DNA of 64,000 nucleotides. Origin: Clostridia bacterium (GTDB lineage Bacteria > Bacillota > Clostridia > Christensenellales > Aristaeellaceae). Position numbers and translations under genes: made by a program. Shown piece by piece: positions 35,632 to 43,118 of this stretch; positions within the stretch are counted from its first letter, which is position 1; each line of letters starts with the position of its first letter. The stretch is taken from assembly GCA_017484085.1 (NCBI GenBank), contig JAFUTW010000007.1, positions 1 to 64,000 on the forward strand. Reading direction: 5' to 3'. The notes under the pieces are model-generated. The model was not told where the DNA came from and did not search any database. It worked only from the letters and a program-made list of their open reading frames with translations.

Positions 35632-35763
35632 TCGGCCGTCCTCCAATATTCTTGTTTAAAACCCATGACAGGAAGCGATTATACCATGAAAAGCTCCTTT
35701 TTGACAGACACGTTTTGTGTAGCGTACAGGCGGATTCCGCCTTCTTTGATCCGCGTGCTATTC

Positions 35764-35811
35764 TACAATTGTAAAAAAATTCTTGACAAGTGTATTCTAC
35801 AGACGTAGAAT
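35764..35811 (+). promoter_or_regulatory. BlaI-type promoter-operator
   Basis: A near-consensus promoter, TTGACA (35783-35788), 17-base spacer, TAGAAT (35806-35811), carries two inverted repeats. TACAATTGTA (35764-35773) fits the TACAnnTGTA operator of the BlaI/MecI/CopY family, and TTCTACAGACGTAGAA (35795-35810) lies across the spacer and -10. It precedes the blaI-like gene, so autorepression is likely. Confidence 0.75.
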
Positions 35812-35841
35812 GTATGCAGAAATCGAAACGGAGGCCTCCAA

Positions 35842-36213
35842 ATGAAACCGATCAAACTGACGGAAGCGGAAATGAAAATCATGCAGCTGCTGTGGGATCA
35901 CCACCCGCAGCGGATGACGGAACTGCACGCCGCCCTGGAACCGGAGACCCGCTGGAGCAAGGTGACGGTCTGCACCCTGCTCACCCGCATGCAGCAGAAG
36001 GGCAGCATCGCGGTCGATGACAGCGGCAAGTTCAAGCTGTACAGCCCCGCCGTTCCTAAGGAAGCCGTCGCCGGAGAGCAGACGGACGCCCTGCTGCGCG
36101 AGATGTACGGCGGCAGCGCCAGCCTGATGGTCAGCCACCTGGTGGAGCGCGGCCAGGTCACGGACAAAGAGATCGAAGAGATGATCGCCATATTGAAACG
36201 GGCGAAACCGTAA
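35842..36213 (+). CDS. BlaI/MecI/CopY-family repressor
   Basis: 123 residues. The winged helix-turn-helix reads LTEAEMKIMQLLWDHHPQRM, then TRWSKVTVCTLLTRMQQKG and a wing IAVDDSGKFKLYSP; a C-terminal dimerisation helix follows (LMVSHLVERGQVTDKEIEEM). In this family a paired membrane protease (BlaR1/MecR1) inactivates the repressor. The partner gene lies 49 bases downstream. AACGGAGG precedes the ATG. Confidence 0.93.
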   Translation: MKPIKLTEAEMKIMQLLWDHHPQRMTELHAALEPETRWSKVTVCTLLTRMQQKGSIAVDDSGKFKLYSPAVPKEAVAGEQTDALLREMYGGSASLMVSHLVERGQVTDKEIEEMIAILKRAKP

Positions 36214-36261
36214 ACCGCCTTCTTGACCCTTAACAGACTGAGAAAAGGAGAGAACGCTGCG

Positions 36262-38367
36262 ATGGATCTTCAGCAAAAACTGTTCACCTTTTTCCACGAC
36301 AACCGGGGGCTTCCCTTCCGCAGCATAGCGGTCTTCAACTGGCTGCTGGAAGCCGCGCTGATGGGCAGCATCCTGATCCTCATCCTCCTGCTGGCCCGGC
36401 GCTTCCTGCGGCGCAAGGTCGGCAGCCGCATGATCCGCTTCTGCTGGCTGCTGGTAGCGGCAAGGCTCCTTTTACCCGTCGCCCTGCCCAACCGTGCGAT
36501 GAACGAGCTGCGGCCGACGCTCTCCACGGACGAGGCTGCGCGGCCCGTAGCGGACCAGATCCGCGTGCGCGTCCGGGATGCGATGTTCGACTACGGCACC
36601 CTGACCATGCAGAATGCGGATGCCGCGGAGAATACCGGCTACAGCCTCCGGAATATCGTCTTCGATCTCTCGTGCTATACGAGCTACGGCTGGACGGGCA
36701 AATGGGCGCTGATCGCCTATGCCTCCGTTTCCGGCGCGCTGCTGCTTGTCTTTATCGCGCAGAATCTCCGTTTCCGCCGGCAGATGCGCAAAAACCGGGT
36801 GGATTCCCTGTCCCCGGAGGAGACGGCGCGGTATGAGGCGATCTGCCGCCGATACGGCGTCAAGCCCGTTCCCGTCAGCTATGTGGACCCGCTGGCCACC
36901 CCCTGTGTCTGGGGCGTGCTGCACCCGCAGATCGCCCTGCCGCTCACGCTGCGCCCCGAAGAACTGGACAGCGTCCTCGCCCATGAGGTGTGCCATCTTC
37001 GCGCCGGCGATACGCGCTGGGCATTGCTGCGCATCCTGTGTCTGGCCGCGCACTGGTTCAATCCGCTGGTATGGCTCGCTGCCCGGCTCTCCCGTCTGGA
37101 TGCGGAGATGGCCTGCGACGATCGCGTCACGAGCGGCATGGATCCCGATGAGCGCCTCCGCTACGCAGGCACCCTCGTACTGTCAGTCGCCCGCCGGGGC
37201 GCGCCAGGCCTTGCCGTCACCGCATCCGGGATGAGCATGAACGGGCGGCAGATGAAGCAGCGGCTGCGCAGTATCGTTGCCAGCGAGCGCATCCAGCGGC
37301 GCGTCTGCACGGTGTTCCTGCTGCTGGCGATGCTGGCCACCTTCCTCTCCTTCGGCACCGCCGAAAGCCATGAAGAGAGCTACGACATGGCGCTGGATAA
37401 AGCGCAGTACAACTTTCTCATGGACGACCCCTACGGCGCCGGGCTTCCCGACACAGGGGCCGCGCCGGTAGAAAAACGCGTGATTTCAACAGAGGGCGAT
37501 GCCATCGGCTATGCGCGGGACATCCTGGTGGACGGCGGCCTTTTGCTCGGCCTCTCTTCCCTGCCGCACGTCAGCCACGAAAACGGCGTATGGATCGCCG
37601 CCGGCTCAGGAGACGGGTTTGACGGCGGCTCCTGGGTGCTGTGCTTTGCCGATGACGGCAACGTGCTGGGGTTCAATTCCGTCCTGCCCGGGCAGGAAAG
37701 GCGTGACTACCCCTTCGAGGTCCGGCAGAGCATCACCGACCACATGACAGAAGTGATGGATTTCTTCTTCCGCCAGGTGCCGGCGGATGCCCCGCACGCT
37801 TCAATTGAATCCCGCGGAGACCAGTACACGCTGGAGACGCGCTTTTACGGCGGGCAATGCCTGGATGCGGACGGCAACATCACCGCCCTGTTCGAGGCCC
37901 CTCTGGGCGGCGCTTATACAAGGCTTACCTACTTTTTCAACCTCTATGCGCTCGATGGCAGCAGCCTTCAGCCCCTCGTGGCGAACGCCCTGAACGGAAT
38001 GGATCTGCCCATCGCCGTTCCTAATCCCGCGCCCACCGCCGCGCCCTTCGCATTGCTTTTAAGCGACAAGATCGCGCTGGTCGCGCTGGATGACAATGAA
38101 GAACAGCCGTGGCGGCCGACAGAGGCGGACATCCCGGCCGAAACCGCGCTGCGCGCGGGCATCGCCGCCGCGAAAGCGCAAAAAGGCGTGACGGATGAAC
38201 TGCTCTCCGGATGTCAGCTGCACTACGGCATCGTGGAGTATGACGACGGTTCCCGCTACTGGAACATGTCCCTGTGGCACGATGAGAATCAGCACTGGGA
38301 CATCCGCATCGATGCCGCGACCGGAGAGGTGCTGGATGTCTGGGATCAGGACGACGGGAACGGCTGA
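36262..38367 (+). CDS. BlaR1-like M56 membrane peptidase with a non-PBP extracytoplasmic domain
   Basis: 701 residues from the ATG at 36262 (AAAAGGAG upstream). Membrane segments lie at about 28-48, 56-75 and 148-168; the M56 zinc site is HEVCH at 241-245, with E282 in AEMACDDRV as likely third ligand. A last membrane segment (about 347-366) leads to an outside domain of about 330 residues. This is not the penicillin-binding domain of BlaR1: no SxxK/KTG set is visible. It ends in a PepSY-like module (YDDGSRYWNMSLW, IRIDAATGEVLDVWD). Sensing of an extracytoplasmic signal and cleavage of the repressor is inferred by analogy to BlaR1-BlaI. Confidence 0.9.
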   Translation: MDLQQKLFTFFHDNRGLPFRSIAVFNWLLEAALMGSILILILLLARRFLRRKVGSRMIRFCWLLVAARLLLPVALPNRAMNELRPTLSTDEAARPVADQIRVRVRDAMFDYGTLTMQNADAAENTGYSLRNIVFDLSCYTSYGWTGKWALIAYASVSGALLLVFIAQNLRFRRQMRKNRVDSLSPEETARYEAICRRYGVKPVPVSYVDPLATPCVWGVLHPQIALPLTLRPEELDSVLAHEVCHLRAGDTRWALLRILCLAAHWFNPLVWLAARLSRLDAEMACDDRVTSGMDPDERLRYAGTLVLSVARRGAPGLAVTASGMSMNGRQMKQRLRSIVASERIQRRVCTVFLLLAMLATFLSFGTAESHEESYDMALDKAQYNFLMDDPYGAGLPDTGAAPVEKRVISTEGDAIGYARDILVDGGLLLGLSSLPHVSHENGVWIAAGSGDGFDGGSWVLCFADDGNVLGFNSVLPGQERRDYPFEVRQSITDHMTEVMDFFFRQVPADAPHASIESRGDQYTLETRFYGGQCLDADGNITALFEAPLGGAYTRLTYFFNLYALDGSSLQPLVANALNGMDLPIAVPNPAPTAAPFALLLSDKIALVALDDNEEQPWRPTEADIPAETALRAGIAAAKAQKGVTDELLSGCQLHYGIVEYDDGSRYWNMSLWHDENQHWDIRIDAATGEVLDVWDQDDGNG

Positions 38368-38408
38368 CGGCAGCTGCTGTTCCGGAGTAAAGGAGAACAG
38401 GAGTTAAT

Positions 38409-39398
38409 ATGAAAAGACTGCTCATCACCTTGTTTTGCCTCTTTTTCGCAGCCCCGGCCCTTTGCGAATGCCGTTTCGGCGTACCGCATGCGGAACTGCA
38501 GGATGGAAAGGTCCTCTTTTCAACAGCGCTGCTGTCGAATGAACCCGTATACCTCATCCTTGCGGAAGCCAGGCTCGGCGGCGTGCCGCTGGAGATTGAA
38601 GAGAGCAGCCTGTCCGACCAATGGCATGGCAATCCGCTGAAAGAAGAGACGGCCATCCTCGGCACCCGAGGCTTCTCTGCAGCCTTACCGCAGAACGCCG
38701 ATCCCGGGGATGAACTGACCGTGCGCGTTGTAGCGATGCGACCCTTTCAAGGCGTCATGCCGATAGACAGCAGCCGGGAAGGCCTGTGGGCCGCCATCGA
38801 TACGGCGCTGGCTGAGAACCTTACGCCTGTGGATGCCGATGAACCCTACACCGTCTATTTCGGCACGGACTGGCTGCATGAGGTCCCGGGAGAATCGGAG
38901 GATGACAGAACGCTTGCCGTACCGCTGAACAGCGCGTCGCTTGATCCCCAGCGTTTTGACGGACAGCTGGCCAAATATGCAAACCTAATGCCGGCGGGCG
39001 GCGCTGCCTACTGTCTCACGCTTGAGGAACCGCCGGCTTATACAACCGCAGCGCCTGTCCTGCTGAAGCTTCAGGGGTCGGCGCAGCCGATCTCCCTGCT
39101 GCTGCAGGATGACGGTCAAGTTGTCTATACCGATGCGCCCCAGGCAAAGGTATCCCCGGAAGATGCGGCTCTCACCGGCATCGCTGCCCTTCAAGAAGCG
39201 TATGGACTGACAGACGATTTCTTCTCAGCCTGTACCGCCGGCTACACGCTGGTAGAGGAACTGACCGACCGCGGCTATCACACGTATTGGGCTGTCAACC
39301 TTTGGCGGGACGGTCTGCCGACCGATCACACAGCCTTTGTGGATGCAAATACAGGCGAAGTGCTCGATCTCTCCGGCCCCGGAGAAGGAAACGGATAA
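38409..39398 (+). CDS. Exported protein with C-terminal PepSY-like module
   Basis: 329 residues. Signal peptide KRLLITLFCLFFAAP with cleavage near residue 19; an AAGGAGAACAGGAG stretch precedes the ATG. The mature part is beta-rich and I do not recognise its N-terminal half. The C-terminal 90 residues repeat the plan of the M56 protein's outer end (ALTGIAALQEAYGL, HTYWAVNLWRDG, AFVDANTGEVLDLSG). It starts 41 bases after that gene and shares its C-terminal module, so it is probably part of the same sensory or envelope-response unit. Confidence 0.82.
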   Translation: MKRLLITLFCLFFAAPALCECRFGVPHAELQDGKVLFSTALLSNEPVYLILAEARLGGVPLEIEESSLSDQWHGNPLKEETAILGTRGFSAALPQNADPGDELTVRVVAMRPFQGVMPIDSSREGLWAAIDTALAENLTPVDADEPYTVYFGTDWLHEVPGESEDDRTLAVPLNSASLDPQRFDGQLAKYANLMPAGGAAYCLTLEEPPAYTTAAPVLLKLQGSAQPISLLLQDDGQVVYTDAPQAKVSPEDAALTGIAALQEAYGLTDDFFSACTAGYTLVEELTDRGYHTYWAVNLWRDGLPTDHTAFVDANTGEVLDLSGPGEGNG

Positions 39399-39410
39399 GG
39401 AGGCATCCGT

Positions 39411-39557
39411 GTGAAACCGGTATCCTGCATCTTGCCGCTCCTTCTGCTCTCTGTCTTTCTGCCCATCCTCTGCCCGGCTGAAATCGATCCTTCGCCGTTT
39501 GCCCTGCATGAGAGCTGTCCGCTCCGTCCTTCCCTCTTTGTGAGGATGACCTGCTGA
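39411..39557 (+). CDS. Tiny exported peptide or decayed gene
   Basis: 48 codons from GTG 39411 with a strong AAGGAGG site 8 bases upstream. The product begins with a clear signal-peptide-like segment (VSCILPLLLLSVFLP) and an AEID start of the mature part, then ends at TGA 39555. The next 140 bases hold an open +1 frame (about 39535-39670) without a start codon. It could be a real small secreted protein or the 5' remnant of a longer gene broken by a frameshift. Third position in the blaI-M56-PepSY run. Confidence 0.45.
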   Translation: MKPVSCILPLLLLSVFLPILCPAEIDPSPFALHESCPLRPSLFVRMTC

Positions 39558-39652
39558 CCTGCATCGGGGCCTTTCACTTCGAAGCCCTTCCGCAGGGGAT
39601 AAATCCCGGAATACGGCTCCGCCAAACCACCGTTTTCCCCCATAAAAGACCA

Positions 39653-39672
39653 CCCTCCGGCAAGCCGGAGGG
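39653..39672 (-). terminator. Terminator after the ABC permease genes
   Basis: An 8-bp GC-rich stem (CCCTCCGG/CCGGAGGG) with a CAAG loop; on the minus strand TGGTCTTTTATG follows. Ends the ABC importer transcript. Confidence 0.7.
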
Positions 39673-39700
39673 AGATCTTCTATGAAACTGTAAATGCGCC

Positions 39701-40585
39701 TTACTTGATCGCGCCGTCCACCATGCCCTGGATGATGTACTTCTGCGCGAAGAGGTAAAGGATGATGACCGGCAGCATCGCCAGCAGCGTGGAGACCATG
39801 ATGAGGTTCCACTGCTTGACGAAGGAGCCGATGAAGCCCTGCACCGCCAGCGGGATGGTGCGCACTTCGCTGTTGGAGCCCAGCAGCAGCAGGGGCAGCA
39901 GGTAGTCGTTCCAGATCCACAGGCCGTTCAGGACGAGGACGGTGACGAACACCGGCTGCAGCAGCGGCAGCACGATGCGGAAGAACGTCCCCGCGCGCGT
40001 GCAGCCGTCGATGTCCGCAGCCTCCTCCAGCTCCAGCGGCACGCTCTTGATGAAGCCGTGGAAGATGAAGATGGTCATGGACTCGCCGAAGCCGAGATAC
40101 GCGAAGATGATGCCCGGATAGCTGCGGAGCATCGGGATGTGCAGGAAGTTGCCCAGGTCGCGGAACCACGTAATGAGCGGGAACATAACCACCTGGAACG
40201 GGATGACCATGGCCGCAACGAACATCATGAAGAGGAAGTTGGACCACTTGGTCTTGTTGCGCACCAGCACCCACGCCGTCATCGCGGAGCAGATGGAGAT
40301 GATCGCCAGGGACAGCACGGTGATGATCACGCTGTCACGGATGGCCTGAACGAAGTTGAAGGTGGGGTTGTTCCACACGGCGGCGACGTTCTCGAAGAAC
40401 ACGCCCGGCGTCTGCGGCAGGCCGACGGCGGAGTTGATGATCTCCGCGTTGGTGCGCATGGCGTTGAGCACCACGATGGCGAACGGCATGAGGAAGAAGA
40501 TGGAAACGATGATGCCGATGATCTCCAGCGCGACTTTCCGCCCCGGATGGATGGCATTTTTGCCCTTGACCGCATCTGTCTGCAT
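39701..40585 (-). CDS. Carbohydrate ABC transporter permease, MalG type
   Basis: 294 residues with six predicted membrane helices. The EAA loop that docks to the ATPase reads LEEAADIDGCTRAGTFFRIVLPLLQP, here in parts, and an N-terminal FFLMPFAIVVLNAMRTN and NPTFNFV segment fit the MalG/LacG group. It partners the MalF-type permease, whose stop overlaps its start by one base. No ATPase gene is present; in Clostridia a shared MsiK-type ATPase usually serves such importers. Confidence 0.94.
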   Translation of the reverse strand: MQTDAVKGKNAIHPGRKVALEIIGIIVSIFFLMPFAIVVLNAMRTNAEIINSAVGLPQTPGVFFENVAAVWNNPTFNFVQAIRDSVIITVLSLAIISICSAMTAWVLVRNKTKWSNFLFMMFVAAMVIPFQVVMFPLITWFRDLGNFLHIPMLRSYPGIIFAYLGFGESMTIFIFHGFIKSVPLELEEAADIDGCTRAGTFFRIVLPLLQPVFVTVLVLNGLWIWNDYLLPLLLLGSNSEVRTIPLAVQGFIGSFVKQWNLIMVSTLLAMLPVIILYLFAQKYIIQGMVDGAIK

Positions 40586-41505
40586 TACATCTCCACCTCC
40601 TTGCTCTTGTTATAGCTCACCTGGATGAGGGAGACGACCATCAGGATGACGAAGAACACGACGGCCTTCGCCTGGCCCTGCGCCATCTTGGAGTACTTGA
40701 AGGCGGTGTTGTAGATGTTGAGCGCCAGGAACTCGGACATGTTGACGATGTTCGTGCCCACCAGGCCCGCGGGGCCGCCGTTGGTGAGGGCGAGGTTGAC
40801 GTCATACATCTTGAAGGAGTTCGTGAGCGTGAGGAACAGCGAGATGGTGAACGCGTTGGCCATGAGCGGCATTAGGATGTGGCGCACGACCGTGGGATAG
40901 GTCGCGCCGTCCACCTCAGCCGCCTCCAGGACAGACCTCGAGATGCCCTGGATGGAGGCCACGTAGATCATCATGATGTAGCCGGCATACTGCCAGGTGT
41001 TCACCGTGACCAGCGCGCCGATGACCGTGTTGGCGTTGGTGATGAACGACTTGCTGAGGAACGCCCAGCCCAGGCTCTTGCCGATGCCCGGAAGGATATT
41101 GGCAAACACGAACTGCCAGATGGAGCCCAAGACGATACCGCCGATCAGGTTCGGTACGAAGTAGGCCGCACGGTAGAAGTTCTTGCCCTTCACCTGGCTG
41201 GTGACCAGCAGGGAGAGCAGGAAGGAGACCACGTTAACCGCGATGACGTTGAAGAGCGTGAACTCCGTCGTCACCAGGAAGGAACGGAGGAACTGCGGGT
41301 CATTCGTGAAGATCTCCTTGTAGTTGGAAAGGCCGATAAAATTGGCGCTCGTGGAAACGCCGTTCCAGTCTGTAAACGAGTAGTAGATACCGTAGATGAA
41401 CGGAATGATGATGACCATGATGAACGCCAGCACCGTCGGCACCAGGAACAGAAATTCCGTGAGCTTCCGGCGCTGCTTGCTCGAAAGGCCGCTTCTTTCG
41501 TTCAC
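40585..41505 (-). CDS. Carbohydrate ABC transporter permease, MalF type
   Basis: 306 residues, six helices. FLFLVPTVLAFIMVIIIPF at the N-terminus, YSFTDWNGVS, and the EAA loop VLEAAEVDGATYPTVVRHI identify a MalF/UgpA-type permease. It follows the binding-protein gene after an intercistronic hairpin and overlaps the MalG-type gene by one base. Confidence 0.94.
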   Translation of the reverse strand: MNERSGLSSKQRRKLTEFLFLVPTVLAFIMVIIIPFIYGIYYSFTDWNGVSTSANFIGLSNYKEIFTNDPQFLRSFLVTTEFTLFNVIAVNVVSFLLSLLVTSQVKGKNFYRAAYFVPNLIGGIVLGSIWQFVFANILPGIGKSLGWAFLSKSFITNANTVIGALVTVNTWQYAGYIMMIYVASIQGISRSVLEAAEVDGATYPTVVRHILMPLMANAFTISLFLTLTNSFKMYDVNLALTNGGPAGLVGTNIVNMSEFLALNIYNTAFKYSKMAQGQAKAVVFFVILMVVSLIQVSYNKSKEVEM

Positions 41506-41534
41506 GCGGGATCCCCCCTTTGCGTTTTTGTTTG

Positions 41535-41568
41535 AAAAGGGGCTGCACCGTCTGACCGATGCAGCCCC
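41535..41568 (-). terminator. Intercistronic hairpin after the ABC binding-protein gene
   Basis: A 12-bp stem with one G-U pair (41539-41550 with 41557-41568) is followed by TTTTC on the minus strand, between the binding-protein gene and the permeases. It probably lowers expression of the permeases relative to the binding protein. Confidence 0.7.
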
Positions 41569-41601
41569 TGTTTTTGCTTGCTGCGGGGAGCGATGGAAAG
41601 A

Positions 41602-42840
41602 TTACTTCGCGATGCCCGCGATAGCAGCCTTCACCATGGCCTCGAAGCCAGCCTCATCCAGAGTGCCGTTGGCCAGCAGCTCGTAGATCGGGCCCAGGGT
41701 GCCCATGCCGAAGCCGTCGGGCAGCTTGTACTGCTGCCAGCTGTAGGTCTTGCCGGCCGCGTTCCACTCCATGACGCTCTTGGAGAGCGGGGTGGCGGGA
41801 GCGATCTCGACGTTGGTGAAAGCGGGCACCATGGCCGCCTTGTTCACCATGTAGTCATGGCCTTCCTCAGTGCAGGCGATGCTGTTCAGGAAAGCGACAG
41901 CCTCGTCGTAGTTGCCGGTGGTCTTGTTGACGACGTACCAGGACGGCGGGTTGACCAGGATGCCGTCGGTATCCTCATGCATGAAGGCATGGGGCGCGTA
42001 AGCCATCGGGAAGTCGACGCCGAGGGCGACGATGTTGGGATCCATCCAGTTGCCCTGATGATAGAACGCGGTCTTGCCGTTGGCGAAGGAGGCCAGCTGC
42101 ATGTCCTGCGTGCCGTTGACGAACAGATCGGGGTCGCAGTACTGCATCAGCAGCGCGACGTACTCGCAGTACTGATGGAAGCGCTCCTCATCCACTTCGC
42201 CCGCCAGCACCTTGTCGATGATGGAGGTGTCGTTGCGGTCGAGGCCCACGGTGAGGTACACGTTGAAGTTGTGCAGGCCGGTCGTCCAGGTCATGCCGGT
42301 CGCGGTGCCGCCGGCCATGGCGACGATGGCGTCGAGGCCCAGCTCAGCCTTCATGGAGTCGAGCTTCTCAAAGGCGGCCTTGTAGGCATCCACGTTCACG
42401 AGGGTGGCAGGATCGATGCCGGCCTTGTCCAGGATGTCCTTGTTGTACGCCAGGCCGTAGCCTTCCACGGAGACCGGGAAGCCGACGACGTCGCCGTTGG
42501 GATCGAGATAGGCGGCAGCGGTGTACTGCACCCACTCGGCGTCGTTCATGGTGGCGATCTTCTCTTTGTAGAGCTCGTATCCGGACGGGCCCTCGATGAC
42601 GAAGATGTCAGGCTCAGAGCCGGAGGCGAATTCGGCCTTCAGCACGGTGTTGTAGTCGCTGGAGCCGCCGCCGGTGATGACTTTGACGTTGGCGCCGGTC
42701 TTGGCGGAATACGCCGCTGCATACTCCTGCAGGGCCGCGTCGATTTCGACCTTGTTCTGAACGATGGTGATGTCGGCCATAGCGGAAACCGCGCCGAGGA
42801 CCATGACCATAGCCAGAACGATTGCGAGAATCTTCTTCAT
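41602..42840 (-). CDS. Carbohydrate ABC transporter substrate-binding protein
   Basis: 412 residues. The signal peptide KKILAIVLAMVMVLG with an SAMA|D cleavage site has no lipobox cysteine. The mature protein follows the MalE-type fold: EYAAAYSAKTGANVKVITGG, FASGSEPDIFVIEGPSGYE, VVGFPVSVEGYGLAYNKDIL, GKTAFYHQGNWM and SWYVVNKTTGNYDEAVAFL. The sugar is not known; GH65 at 33403 makes an alpha-glucoside possible. First gene of the importer operon with a very good promoter. Confidence 0.95.
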   Translation of the reverse strand: MKKILAIVLAMVMVLGAVSAMADITIVQNKVEIDAALQEYAAAYSAKTGANVKVITGGGSSDYNTVLKAEFASGSEPDIFVIEGPSGYELYKEKIATMNDAEWVQYTAAAYLDPNGDVVGFPVSVEGYGLAYNKDILDKAGIDPATLVNVDAYKAAFEKLDSMKAELGLDAIVAMAGGTATGMTWTTGLHNFNVYLTVGLDRNDTSIIDKVLAGEVDEERFHQYCEYVALLMQYCDPDLFVNGTQDMQLASFANGKTAFYHQGNWMDPNIVALGVDFPMAYAPHAFMHEDTDGILVNPPSWYVVNKTTGNYDEAVAFLNSIACTEEGHDYMVNKAAMVPAFTNVEIAPATPLSKSVMEWNAAGKTYSWQQYKLPDGFGMGTLGPIYELLANGTLDEAGFEAMVKAAIAGIAK

Positions 42841-42859
42841 GGATCTTCCTCCTAAATTT

Positions 42860-42879
42860 CATTCCTTTGTTAAGGAATG
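42860..42879 (-). promoter_or_regulatory. Short inverted repeat just upstream of the binding-protein ribosome-binding site
   Basis: CATTCCTT-TGTT-AAGGAATG (8-bp stem) lies between the -10 box and the AGGAGG. It could be an operator or a 5' mRNA stabiliser. Confidence 0.45.
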
Positions 42880-42890
42880 TTGTTGATGAG

Positions 42891-42919
42891 ATAATACGCT
42901 ATTTTTAATAAAATGTCAA
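42891..42919 (-). promoter_or_regulatory. Promoter of the ABC importer operon
   Basis: On the minus strand TTGACA (42914-42919), 17-base spacer, TATTAT (42891-42896). Confidence 0.75.
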
Positions 42920-43072
42920 CCAAAGCATACAAGCCTATTCATAAGTTGTATAAACTGCCCAATTATTATAAAAACCATGCGTTATTAACATATTATGACG
43001 CTTTTGCTCCCTGATGAATGCAGCCCGCCGGTGCGGCCTGTGTGCACGGCGTGTGTGTAAAGCGCGGGCATG

Positions 43073-43107
43073 AAAAAAAGCCCTGCCGCATTCCGCGGCA
43101 GGAGCCC
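43073..43107 (-). terminator. Terminator after mgtE
   Basis: A GC stem (GCCCTGCCGC paired with GCGGCAGG and a following bulge) is followed by TTTTTTT on the minus strand. Confidence 0.85.
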
Positions 43108-43118
43108 CTTGTTTTTTA

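Noticed and set aside
33655..35808. A 717-codon open frame on the plus strand
   Set aside because: It lies antisense to the GH65 gene; composition (Arg, Gln, His, Leu) is that of a shadow and there is no ribosome-binding site.
36262..38367. A true BlaR1 beta-lactam receptor
   Set aside because: The outside domain lacks the SxxK, SxN and KTG motifs of the penicillin-binding sensor and ends in a PepSY-like module.
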